A stretch of DNA of 54,368 bases from a virus. The stretch's first letter is position 1. Every line of letters begins with the position of its first letter. The position numbers and the translations under genes were made by a program. The DNA lies in the IMG/VR virus record IMGVR_UViG_3300042563_001911, positions 1 to 54,368 of that record. One strand, 5' to 3'. A model generated the notes under the pieces. The model did no database searches and was not told the DNA's origin. It worked only from the letters and a program-made list of their open reading frames with translations. Positions 9,814 to 18,083 of the stretch are shown here, in pieces.

Positions 9814-10583
9814 GTAATTTTGCGTTTTGTACATTAACATATGGTGAAAAATATGTAACATTTGGAGATTCATTAATTAAACAAATAAATGATATGGGAC
9901 ATCATATTTTTGTAATGACTAATTCTCCGGAACATTATACACCAAATAATTTGTTAACAGTAATAGAATATACTAAACCATATTTTTCATTTCATGAAAA
10001 AAAAGTGGTGATGAAAGAATGTTTAAAATACTATGACACTGCAGTTTTTTTAGATGCTGATGTCTTTATTAAAGATACTGATAACATTGATTTTTTATCA
10101 GATATAAACTCTGGTCTACATATTTTTGCAACGTTTGGTAATATAGGGTTCACATATTGTTCAGACGATGTTAGTACTTGTGAAGTACAAGGTAGAAGAA
10201 ATACTAAATATGGTCAAGAAGGTATTGATTTTGCGGAAAAAAATGGTTTTAAATTAAAAAAAGTGTTTCATGAAGGTCATCCTGAAGATTATATAGAACA
10301 CTATTTGGAAGGTAAATGGATTATTAAAAAAGACAGAGGAACTGAAGAAAATTTTTTTAAAATATGGGATGACCTATCTGTGTTTACTGAAGAGTTTGAT
10401 ATTCGTCACAACTATTTAGAAACAATTGGTTCCGGTGAAGGCTCGTCTATGTCAATTGCCAGTTATAATAGTGGGATAACATGTAATGGTGTTAGTCCGT
10501 TATCTTCAAAAATAAATGAAATTTTTATTTCAAATTATGAAGAGAAACTTAATGGAACTAAACCATGGAATATCGCCGGATAA
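9810..10583 (+). CDS. GT-A glycosyltransferase (GT6/GT8-like)
   Basis: 257 aa from ATG 9810, which overlaps the previous stop as ATGA. A TTG at 9789 would add seven residues, but the coupled ATG is preferred. The protein starts FAFCTLTYGEKYVTFGDSL, then has TAVFLDADVFIKD (DXD at ~86-88) and a C-terminal catalytic-type segment TEENFFKIWDDL. This pattern is seen in GT6/GT8-type retaining transferases. It lies inside the glycan operon. The fold call is good; sugar specificity is not readable. Confidence 0.7.
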   Translation: MSNFAFCTLTYGEKYVTFGDSLIKQINDMGHHIFVMTNSPEHYTPNNLLTVIEYTKPYFSFHEKKVVMKECLKYYDTAVFLDADVFIKDTDNIDFLSDINSGLHIFATFGNIGFTYCSDDVSTCEVQGRRNTKYGQEGIDFAEKNGFKLKKVFHEGHPEDYIEHYLEGKWIIKKDRGTEENFFKIWDDLSVFTEEFDIRHNYLETIGSGEGSSMSIASYNSGITCNGVSPLSSKINEIFISNYEEKLNGTKPWNIAG

Positions 10584-10606
10584 TATAATACAAAAAACAA
10601 TTAATT

Positions 10607-11710
10607 ATGAATAAAAATTTTGAAGGATTAGAAATACACACACTAATATGTAATAGAGATATATTATTAGCAATAAATAATTTTAAATCATTACAGAAGT
10701 TTGAAGAATTTAAATCTCTTCCGGTCTATCTTCACGATGACGGGTCTTTAACTGATTCGGATATTGAATTATTATCAGATATAAGAAATGTAATAATAAT
10801 TAAACGAGCGGATGCTGATAAAGAAATTGAACAATATATTAAGAATTATCCTAATTGTTTGAGTTACCGTCTTGGGAATAACCCAATAAATTTATGGCAT
10901 AAAATTAAAACCTTTGATTATTTCTTTTTTTCTAAATCTAAAAAAATATTGGGTATGGATACCGACCTTCTTTTTATTAGAAGACCCGATAATGTTATTA
11001 ATTTAATAAATACAAATACACCATTTTATTTTCCAGATTGTCAAAGTTCATATTGTTTTAATGAACCTAAAAGTGAAGTGTTAGTTCCTGAAAAAGTTAA
11101 TACCGGACTTATTTATATACCATCTGAAGATTATTATAATATAAATTCTCTTGAATTTGCCCTAACTAACCTCATTGGAAAAGGTGTGAATTATTTTCCT
11201 TCATGGATTGAACAATCGGCATATGCTCATATGTTTTTAAAAGATGGTAGATACGTCCCATTAGACGAAGAAAAACATAGAATACCATATTTTCAAAATA
11301 TAGACATCTCTAAAGTAGAATGTTTACATTTTGTAAGTTATCCGGCAGTTAGAGATACCTACAAATCTTATTTAGATTACATAGAAATGTCTCAAGGTGA
11401 TGAAGTTTTTAATAAAAAATATTTTGTACAATTTAAAGGGGAAAATATTCCATTAAATATTAAAATGTACAAATTTGACAAATTTTTGAATGTTGAATTT
11501 TATTGGGGATTGGAAGAAACCGACCAACAGTTTCTTGACCATATTTTTAAAGTTAAGATGGGTGATGAGGAATTTATTCATAAATTTCAATCAAATAAAA
11601 ATAGTTTTTTCATAATTAACATTAAACAACCTAATTTTGAATTATACCACACTTATGAATGGTATGGCGAAATTGACTGGGGTAAATTAGATGACATAAC
11701 AATATTATAA
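10607..11710 (+). CDS. GT8-like glycosyltransferase with shared C-terminal module
   Basis: 367 aa. An N-terminal GT-A domain has ILGMDTDLLFIRRP (DXD near residue 118) and a later NTGLIYIPSEDYY segment typical of GT8-like enzymes. Residues ~275-367 (NIKMYKFDKFLNVEFYWGL ... LYHTYEWYGEIDW) match the C-terminal module of the 8083-9813 protein in length, order and terminal motif. It begins 23 bases after the previous gene and is the last gene of the run. The shared tail suggests a common acceptor- or partner-binding role (inference). Confidence 0.68.
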   Translation: MNKNFEGLEIHTLICNRDILLAINNFKSLQKFEEFKSLPVYLHDDGSLTDSDIELLSDIRNVIIIKRADADKEIEQYIKNYPNCLSYRLGNNPINLWHKIKTFDYFFFSKSKKILGMDTDLLFIRRPDNVINLINTNTPFYFPDCQSSYCFNEPKSEVLVPEKVNTGLIYIPSEDYYNINSLEFALTNLIGKGVNYFPSWIEQSAYAHMFLKDGRYVPLDEEKHRIPYFQNIDISKVECLHFVSYPAVRDTYKSYLDYIEMSQGDEVFNKKYFVQFKGENIPLNIKMYKFDKFLNVEFYWGLEETDQQFLDHIFKVKMGDEEFIHKFQSNKNSFFIINIKQPNFELYHTYEWYGEIDWGKLDDITIL

Positions 11711-11771
11711 AAATATTTATCATGAGTTTTTAAGAAAAGAAAGTTAATTTGTTTATTTTTGTAAATCAAAG

Positions 11772-11778
11772 TATTTAT
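11772..11778 (+). promoter_or_regulatory. TATTTAT motif before the poly-Thr protein
   Basis: TATTTATAAATA, 15 bases before ATG 11794. A second copy at 11714-11720 follows the previous stop. Confidence 0.5.
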
Positions 11779-11793
11779 AAATAAAAACAATAG

Positions 11794-12639
11794 ATGGATT
11801 TTTTTATAAAGAAAAACGCAACCTTACCGGTATTAAAATTACAAGTAGTTAAAGACGGAAGAAGTGACTATAATAAGTTTATGGATATGATTGAAGAATC
11901 TGCCATTTTCTTCTCAATGGTTGACGTAGAAACCGGTATTCCAAAAATAAGTTCAAGACCTGCGGGGTTTGTTGAAAAAACTTTTGTTGATTTAAATGCT
12001 GGTCCTGAATATTATATATATTATCAATTTACTCCGAGAGATACAAATAGAGTTGGTAGATACGCTGGTCAATTTATGTTAAGAAATTCAGATGGAGTTC
12101 TTATATTACCAATTAGGGAAGATTTATTTATAAATGTACAAGATTCGTTTATTGCAGACGATTTAGTTTACGATAGTTGTTATGTGTCAGAATTCCCTTG
12201 TTGTATCAATGGTCCTTATACTACAACAACAACTACAGAATGTTGTCCTTGTACGACAACTACTACCACAATTAATCATACTACAACTACAACAACAACA
12301 ATTCCTGTATTATCTGAAGTTAATATGGGTTCAGGTATTTATGATGATATTGGTCATTTATTTATTGATTTTATTGCTGATGGTCCTCAACTAATTAAAT
12401 GTATTGTTGAAGATTATGTATTGGCCCCTCCTTTTTATATAATTGGTGGTGAGAATTATTATATGTACACTCCACTACAAATAGGTGCAACAATTTATAG
12501 TGACCCTAATGGGCAAACCATATCATTAATTAACGATGGTAATTATGTTACTCAAATAAATGGGTATCAAATAATTTCAGTGTTTAATTCTGTTATTACC
12601 GGAATAGTTAATTTTAACAATTTACTTCCATGTCATTAA
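11794..12639 (+). CDS. Putative virion protein with Cys-flanked poly-Thr linker
   Basis: 281 aa. Residues ~1-140 look like a compact beta-rich structural domain (starts MDFFIKKNATLPVLKLQVVK). Residues 143-169 are a Thr tract broken by a Cys cluster (TTTTTTECCPCTTTTTT). Residues ~170-281 form a second beta-rich domain. It has its own TATTTAT motif 15 bases upstream of ATG 11794. Similar short domains joined by Thr-rich linkers occur in the propeller protein and in the sheath insertion. A virion or tail-fibre role is inferred from composition and neighbours. No homologue was recognised. Confidence 0.5.
   Translation: MDFFIKKNATLPVLKLQVVKDGRSDYNKFMDMIEESAIFFSMVDVETGIPKISSRPAGFVEKTFVDLNAGPEYYIYYQFTPRDTNRVGRYAGQFMLRNSDGVLILPIREDLFINVQDSFIADDLVYDSCYVSEFPCCINGPYTTTTTTECCPCTTTTTTINHTTTTTTTIPVLSEVNMGSGIYDDIGHLFIDFIADGPQLIKCIVEDYVLAPPFYIIGGENYYMYTPLQIGATIYSDPNGQTISLINDGNYVTQINGYQIISVFNSVITGIVNFNNLLPCH
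12220..12300 (+). repeat. ACA/ACT-rich tract encoding poly-Thr linker
   Basis: 27 codons, nearly all Thr with Glu, Cys, Pro, Ile, Asn and His interruptions. Mixed ACA/ACT/ACG/ACC codons argue for protein-level selection. Mucin-like and a possible O-glycosylation target. Confidence 0.85.
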
Positions 12640-12671
12640 TCTAAAATTGATTTATTAATTATTATCTTTTA

Positions 12672-12678
12672 TATTTAT
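12672..12678 (+). promoter_or_regulatory. TATTTAT motif upstream of DNA polymerase
   Basis: 60 bases before ATG 12739, the longest spacing in the set; weaker candidate. Confidence 0.3.
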
Positions 12679-12738
12679 AGAAACAAGACAAACCTGATTT
12701 AAAGTCAGTGCTAATATGTCATTCTAAAAAATATATTT

Positions 12739-15528
12739 ATGGTAACACAAGAAGAAATTAAAGCATTCCTTGAGGGGAATGACCCTGAAGAGCACATCGT
12801 TGCTATCGAGTATGATTACGCGTCAGACGCTATCTACAAAATTAAAGAAATCCCTGGTCAGGGAAAGATAATCAAAAAAGACACATTTACGGCATTTGCT
12901 TGGGTTGGGGATTTAAGAGATTTGAATTTTTATTCAAAATCTAAAGACCAACAAAAAGAGGCGATGAAGAAACATGGTATCATCATTGAGAAATTAGAAA
13001 CCAAAGGTAATGAGAGATTAGAAAAAGGTCTTAAGTTTATGGTTAAGTCAATGAAAGGGTATCGTTCACTTATCCAATTCTTCAGAGATGGTGGTGTAGA
13101 CCCGTGGGGAGAAAAAACAAAAGGTAAATTAACGGTACTTCCACCGGTAGAACAATTCCTTATTTCAAGAGAAAAAAGATTATTCAAAGGATATGAAGAG
13201 TATAACGACATCACCCGACTCGGATTTGACTTGGAGACGACCGCTTTAGAACCTAAAGATGGTCGTATATTTATGATTGGAATCAAAACAAATAAAGGAT
13301 ATCAAAAAGTTATTGAGTGTGCCGACGAAGACCAAGAACGAAGAGGTTTGGTGGAGTTCTTCAACATTATTGACGAACTTAAACCATCTATCATCGGTGG
13401 ATATAATTCAGCGAACTTTGACTGGTTTTGGATATTCGAGAGATGTAAAGCTCTTAACTTAGACATCAAAAAGATTGCTAAATCACTAAACCCGGCAAGA
13501 CCTATATCTCAAAAGGATGGTATGTTAAAACTTGCTAATGAGGTGGAGAGATTCTCACAAACTCAATTATGGGGTTATAACATTATAGATATTATTCACT
13601 CCGTTCGTAGAGCTCAGGCGATTAATTCAAGTATTAAGTCAGCAGGTCTTAAATATATTACTCAATACATTAAAGCGGAAGCTCCCGACCGAGTTTATAT
13701 TGACCACTTAGAAATTGGACCAATGTATGCTAAAAAAGAGGAGTATTGGTTAAATGTTGAAAATGGAAAATATAAGAAAGCCGACAATCCGGACTTTAAT
13801 AACTTAGACACAAGATTTCCCGGAAAATATATTAAAGTAACAGGGGATAATGTTGTGGAGAGATATCTTGATGACGATTTAGAGGAAACGTTAACAGTGG
13901 ATGATGAATTCAATCAGGGAACGTTTCTTTTAGCATCGATGGTACCAACAACCTATGAAAGAGTTTCGACTATGGGAACCGCAACTCTATGGAGAATGAT
14001 TATGTTAGCTTGGTCATTCAAGAACAATTTGGCTATTCCCGCAAAAGAAGAGAAGACAGACTTCGTAGGAGGACTTTCAAGACTACTTAAGGTAGGTTAC
14101 TCTACCAACGTACTAAAACTCGATTACTCTTCCCTATACCCATCTATTCAGTTAGTTCACGACGTGTTCCCTGAGTGTGATGTTATGGGTGGAATGAAAG
14201 GAATGTTAACTTATTTCCGTAACGCTCGTATTATGTATAAAAACTTGGCGTCTGAGTATAAGTCAACTGATTCTAAAAAATCACTTTCATATGATAGAAA
14301 ACAATTACCATTAAAAATCTTTATTAACTCTATGTTTGGTGGATTATCGGCACCACACGTTTATGAGTGGGGCGAAATGAATAGTGGAGAAAGAATTACT
14401 TGTACCGGAAGACAATATCTTCGTCAGATGGTGAAATACTTTGTTAAGAGAGGATATACACCTTTGGTACTTGATACGGATGGTGTCAACTTTAGTTTAC
14501 CTGAAGGCGGTGTTGAAGATAGAGTTTATATTGGAAAAGGATTAAATTGGTTAGTTAAAGAGGGTCAAGAATATAGAGGTTATTACGCAGACACCGCAGA
14601 ATACAACGATTTGTTTATGAAAGGTGAGATGGGGTTAGATTGTGATGGAACTTGGGATTCTTGTATTAATTTAAGTAGAAAGAATTACGCAACAATGGAA
14701 TCTAACGGTAAAATTAAATTAACCGGAAATTCAATTAAGTCTAAAAAATTGCCACTGTATATTGAGGTGTTTTTAGATAAAGGGGTGAGATTATTATTGG
14801 AAGGAAAAGGTCAGGAATTTGTTGAATGGTATTTTGAATATCACCAAAGAATATACGACCAACAAATACCATTAAAACAAATCGCTCAAAGAGCAAGAGT
14901 TAAATTGTCTGTCGAAGATTATAAGAAAAGATGTGGGATGAAAACTAAAGCTGGTTCGTTAATGAGTAGAATGGCTCATATGGAATTGGCCATCAAACAC
15001 GATTTAAAAGTTTCATTAGGTGATGTAATTAGTTATGTTAATAATGGGGTTAAAGCGTCTCACGGGGATGTTCAAAAAATTACTAAAAACAATTATACTA
15101 AAAAAGCGTTAGATTTGTTTACATCAGTAAATGGTGTAGAACCCGAAGATAAATCTACCTCAACAATTCAACTTAATTGTTATATGTTAGACCAAACTGA
15201 AATAGAAAATAATCCTGATTTGACCGGAGAATATAATGTTCCAAGAGCAATCTCAACATTTAATAAAAAGGTTGAACCATTGTTGATTGTTTTCAATAAA
15301 GAATTAAGAGAAAGTTTGTTAATTGCTAACCCTGAAGAAAGAGGATTCTTTACTAAAACTCAGTGTGAGTTAATTGGTGGGGTTCCAAATAAAGAGGGTG
15401 ACCAAGACACAATTGAGGACTTGTTAACAATAACCGACTTAGAATTAAAGTTTTGGGATAGAGTTGGTGTTAGTTCTGAATACATTTATGAGTTAGCGGA
15501 ACCTGGTTGGGAAGAACATATTAATTAA
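12739..15528 (+). CDS. gp43: Family B DNA polymerase (T4 gp43-like)
   Basis: 929 aa (T4 gp43 is 898 aa). The 3'-5' exonuclease domain shows Exo I GFDLETTALEP (~160) and Exo II GGYNSANFDWFWIFE (~222). The polymerase domain shows motif A KLDYSSLYPSIQL (~459), motif B RKQLPLKIFINSMFGGLS (~520) and motif C VLDTDGVNF (~577). Motif C is DTDG rather than the usual DTDS, but both catalytic Asp residues are kept. It is the replicative polymerase of the phage replisome, working with the gp41, gp32 and UvsX homologues of this window. It is followed 10 bases later by a strong bidirectional terminator. Confidence 0.97.
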   Translation: MVTQEEIKAFLEGNDPEEHIVAIEYDYASDAIYKIKEIPGQGKIIKKDTFTAFAWVGDLRDLNFYSKSKDQQKEAMKKHGIIIEKLETKGNERLEKGLKFMVKSMKGYRSLIQFFRDGGVDPWGEKTKGKLTVLPPVEQFLISREKRLFKGYEEYNDITRLGFDLETTALEPKDGRIFMIGIKTNKGYQKVIECADEDQERRGLVEFFNIIDELKPSIIGGYNSANFDWFWIFERCKALNLDIKKIAKSLNPARPISQKDGMLKLANEVERFSQTQLWGYNIIDIIHSVRRAQAINSSIKSAGLKYITQYIKAEAPDRVYIDHLEIGPMYAKKEEYWLNVENGKYKKADNPDFNNLDTRFPGKYIKVTGDNVVERYLDDDLEETLTVDDEFNQGTFLLASMVPTTYERVSTMGTATLWRMIMLAWSFKNNLAIPAKEEKTDFVGGLSRLLKVGYSTNVLKLDYSSLYPSIQLVHDVFPECDVMGGMKGMLTYFRNARIMYKNLASEYKSTDSKKSLSYDRKQLPLKIFINSMFGGLSAPHVYEWGEMNSGERITCTGRQYLRQMVKYFVKRGYTPLVLDTDGVNFSLPEGGVEDRVYIGKGLNWLVKEGQEYRGYYADTAEYNDLFMKGEMGLDCDGTWDSCINLSRKNYATMESNGKIKLTGNSIKSKKLPLYIEVFLDKGVRLLLEGKGQEFVEWYFEYHQRIYDQQIPLKQIAQRARVKLSVEDYKKRCGMKTKAGSLMSRMAHMELAIKHDLKVSLGDVISYVNNGVKASHGDVQKITKNNYTKKALDLFTSVNGVEPEDKSTSTIQLNCYMLDQTEIENNPDLTGEYNVPRAISTFNKKVEPLLIVFNKELRESLLIANPEERGFFTKTQCELIGGVPNKEGDQDTIEDLLTITDLELKFWDRVGVSSEYIYELAEPGWEEHIN

Positions 15529-15533
15529 AACAG

Positions 15534-15562
15534 AAAAGGTGTCGTATTCGACACCTTTTTTT
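15534..15562. terminator. Bidirectional intrinsic terminator
   Basis: Stem GGTGTCG (15538-15544), loop TATT, CGACACC (15549-15555), then seven T; AAAA on the left side makes it work for the minus strand too. It separates the polymerase gene from the convergent gene ending at 15561. Confidence 0.93.
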
Positions 15563-15947
15563 ATTCTAATTTTAAACCATCTGAGGAAACTATATACCAA
15601 TTATTTTCTAACGAATAAAATTCGACACACGCACCTAAATCGATAAATATTTCATCGTAATATTCGTCTATTTTACCAAAACTTGGTCGGATATAAACTT
15701 TAGTAAATGCTTTAACAATTATACGTTCGGTCGTATTTGAGTCTAATGTAAGATGACAAGCCTCAACATCTTTTATAACGATTAATATTTCACCATTTGT
15801 TCTATATTCTAAGTTATTAATTATTTTTTTCATTGGGGTTGTTTTAGGTATCTCTATTTTAGTTTCTTCTATTTCGATTAAAGTGTTTCCTAAAAATCGT
15901 TTTTCGTTAATTGTTTTTCTTGTTAATCTATCAGATATTTTATTCAT
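15561..15947 (-). CDS. Hypothetical 128-aa protein
   Basis: No family recognised. It is 128 aa, beta-rich in its second half (EILIVIKDVEACHLTLDSN, KAFTKVYIRPSFGK, DEIFIDLGACVEFYSLE), with a basic N-terminus and no membrane segment. It starts 3 bases after the gp13-like neck gene and ends on the shared terminator, so it is the last gene of the minus-strand block. A small head- or neck-associated protein is possible from position only. Confidence 0.6.
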   Translation of the reverse strand: MNKISDRLTRKTINEKRFLGNTLIEIEETKIEIPKTTPMKKIINNLEYRTNGEILIVIKDVEACHLTLDSNTTERIIVKAFTKVYIRPSFGKIDEYYDEIFIDLGACVEFYSLENNWYIVSSDGLKLE

Positions 15948-15950
15948 AAA

Positions 15951-17093
15951 TTATATTACATAAATTTGTCTTGGCATTGCTCTAAACTTAAGTTGTTTAT
16001 TTAAATTTTCCGCAAGTAAAGCTTCTCGTTCCATCATTTTTTCAGGTCGTAATCTTTCTAATCTTAACTTTAATTCTTCCTCAAGTTTTGTTTTTTCATC
16101 CTTACCTTCTGTTGCCAAAGTTGCGTAGTCCATTGTTAATTCACTATCAGGTGTTTTAATATTACCACTAAATTTACCTCTAACTCTTGATAATGTTTCT
16201 TTACAATAAGCAGTAAACCATCTTCTCACAAATTGTTGTGCGGGATTATTTAAATCAATCCAAGACATTGAATCAATTGGAACGTCTGATGGAAGTTTAA
16301 TGATATCCGGATTGTTTTTTAAACAATTGTCTCTATCTGCCGGACCAACATCATAATACCAATACCAAACTTTACCTCTAGCCATTTGTTGATTACCAAA
16401 ATCAAATTTACCACCGGGTGTATTCATTAAGTGAAGAGCTTTTTTACCTTCAGGTAACGCTGTTATTGTGTAAGTTAAATCTCCCGCAATAATTCTTCTT
16501 TGAATATTAATTTCTTGCATTCTCAATAACATGTCAAATGCTGGCATCATAAAATATGACCCTGACGCACCCATTTGAGCAAAACCTCCGGGTCCACCAA
16601 AACCACCACCACCTAAACCACCAAAAGTCCAGGGGTCAAATAATAACCCATTTAATTCTGAAGGTGTAAACCATAATACTTCATTTATCTCTCGGTTTGC
16701 GGGAATTTCGTATATTTGTTGGTTTGGTACTAATTGAACAAAGTCTTTTTTCAAAACCCAATCACCACCGGCTTGTAATCCGACAATTTTAGAGTATGCG
16801 TAAGTGTATCTTGTTTCCCAATCTAAACTTTTGGTTACAAAAGCTCTTGATAATGATTCTGTGTCCAAATTTAAATTGTACAATGAAGTCCATTGAGACT
16901 CAATTAACCAATCTTGTATATATTGAGAATAATCACCAATAGATAATTCTAATAAACTATCCATTTGTTCATCATCTAATTCAACACTCCTTAATGGTGC
17001 TCCTAAAAGATGTTTAATTCTTGTATATAATTTAGTTCTTTCTGGTTCCGGTATAATAGCTGTTTGATATGTAGCCCCTGTTAATATTCCCAT
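15951..17093 (-). CDS. gp13: Neck protein, T4 gp13-like
   Basis: 380 aa (T4 gp13 is 309 aa). The N-terminus (IKHLLGAPLRSVELDDEQMDSLLELSIGDY) has the LGxP...VELxDEQ pattern I associate with gp13 neck proteins, followed by QLVPNQQIYEIPANREINEVLW. A Gly-rich loop (residues ~177-192, FGGLGGGGFGGPGGF) interrupts the domain. The C-terminus is a charged helix. In T4, gp13 and gp14 seal the head before tail attachment. A TATTTAT motif lies 14 bases upstream on the coding strand. Other neck and tail genes follow on the opposite strand from 19916. Confidence 0.7.
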   Translation of the reverse strand: MGILTGATYQTAIIPEPERTKLYTRIKHLLGAPLRSVELDDEQMDSLLELSIGDYSQYIQDWLIESQWTSLYNLNLDTESLSRAFVTKSLDWETRYTYAYSKIVGLQAGGDWVLKKDFVQLVPNQQIYEIPANREINEVLWFTPSELNGLLFDPWTFGGLGGGGFGGPGGFAQMGASGSYFMMPAFDMLLRMQEINIQRRIIAGDLTYTITALPEGKKALHLMNTPGGKFDFGNQQMARGKVWYWYYDVGPADRDNCLKNNPDIIKLPSDVPIDSMSWIDLNNPAQQFVRRWFTAYCKETLSRVRGKFSGNIKTPDSELTMDYATLATEGKDEKTKLEEELKLRLERLRPEKMMEREALLAENLNKQLKFRAMPRQIYVI

Positions 17094-17107
17094 AACGTTT
17101 TTATTTT

Positions 17108-17114
17108 ATAAATA
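17108..17114 (-). promoter_or_regulatory. TATTTAT motif before the gp13-like gene
   Basis: Reads TATTTAT on the minus strand, 14 bases before ATG 17093, in the 21-base gap after the previous stop. Confidence 0.5.
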
Positions 17115-18044
17115 TCAACTTAATGTATAAATCAGGTCTTCTTTAGGGAAAATATACTGACCACCCATTATTTTTGAGTGTTTATTATCAAAGACCAATA
17201 CTTCTTTATTATTTCTAGTAAAAATTAACCAATCGGTTGAATATCTTTTAACATTTGCGGTTCCTAAAATCATAACAGAATTATCAATTTCTTTTTCCCC
17301 CGTAAAAGGTTTAATTTGTGCGGTTTTTTTAACTCCATCAATAATAACTTCACAATCAATACCACCAATCATATCTTCTTTACTACCAAGTTTACCAATG
17401 GCGTTAACATTTTTTTCACCAAATTGTTTTTTCAATATTTGAATTGTTCTATCTTCACGAGCTTGACCCCAACTATCCGTTTGAGTTAAAACTTTCATAA
17501 GATTTTGAAATGTTGAGGATTTTTGTGAAAAAATTCTAGACTTATATTCATCTAAAACATTAACAAGTTTTTTAACTTCACTAATTTGTTCAAAAGGTTT
17601 TAAACCAATAATTTTTATTTCGGGTTCATTTTTTGATTTTAAGACTTGATTAACATCGTTTAATAAGATACAAAAACAACTATAGTTTGTGTTTAATTTA
17701 TTTAAAACAGAACGACCATCTTTTTCTAAATCATATACTCCGGCAACTTCTCCTTCACTATACTCATTATTTCCATAATAGTTATCAGGGAAGACTTCTT
17801 TCATCATTCGATTAATACCGTCTTTAAAAATTGTTTTAACTTTAGGGTTAATGTTAAACACCATTCTAATTGATTCGTTCATTTCCCTACTACATCTTTC
17901 CGATTTACCTTCAGATATAATAGATTTAAGTTTTTCAATTTCTATTTTTTTCATTTCATTAATGGAGGGTTTTTGATTACTAAGGTTTTCCACCGATTTA
18001 ATCTTTTCTATAATGAGTTTAATTTTATTTTTAATATTTTTCAT
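17115..18044 (-). CDS. Hypothetical protein with possible PD-(D/E)XK nuclease-like C-terminus
   Basis: 309 aa. The N-terminal ~120 residues are helical and Lys-rich. The C-terminal ~130 residues contain WGQAREDRTIQILKKQFG (a possible motif I Glu), GGIDCEVIIDGVKKTAQIK (D-x(n)-QxK, the motif II/III pattern) and later beta strands (TDWLIFTRNNKEVLVFD). This is compatible with a PD-(D/E)XK or restriction-endonuclease-like fold. It lies between an SNF2-type helicase gene (39 bases upstream) and the gp13-like gene. A TATTTAT motif is 18 bases before ATG 18044. DNA processing is inferred; the fold call is tentative. Confidence 0.5.
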   Translation of the reverse strand: MKNIKNKIKLIIEKIKSVENLSNQKPSINEMKKIEIEKLKSIISEGKSERCSREMNESIRMVFNINPKVKTIFKDGINRMMKEVFPDNYYGNNEYSEGEVAGVYDLEKDGRSVLNKLNTNYSCFCILLNDVNQVLKSKNEPEIKIIGLKPFEQISEVKKLVNVLDEYKSRIFSQKSSTFQNLMKVLTQTDSWGQAREDRTIQILKKQFGEKNVNAIGKLGSKEDMIGGIDCEVIIDGVKKTAQIKPFTGEKEIDNSVMILGTANVKRYSTDWLIFTRNNKEVLVFDNKHSKIMGGQYIFPKEDLIYTLS

Positions 18045-18062
18045 GTAGGCTTGTTTATTATG

Positions 18063-18069
18063 ATAAATA
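18063..18069 (-). promoter_or_regulatory. TATTTAT motif before the nuclease-like gene
   Basis: Minus-strand TATTTAT, 18 bases before ATG 18044. Confidence 0.45.
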
Positions 18070-18083
18070 TCTAAACAACCGGA

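Noticed and set aside
11722-11733. Tiny ATG-initiated ORF after a TATTTAT motif
   Set aside because: Only three codons before TAA; too short to be a gene.
11754-11761. TATTTTTG resembling the Bacteroidota -7 promoter box
   Set aside because: No convincing -33 element; expected by chance in this composition.
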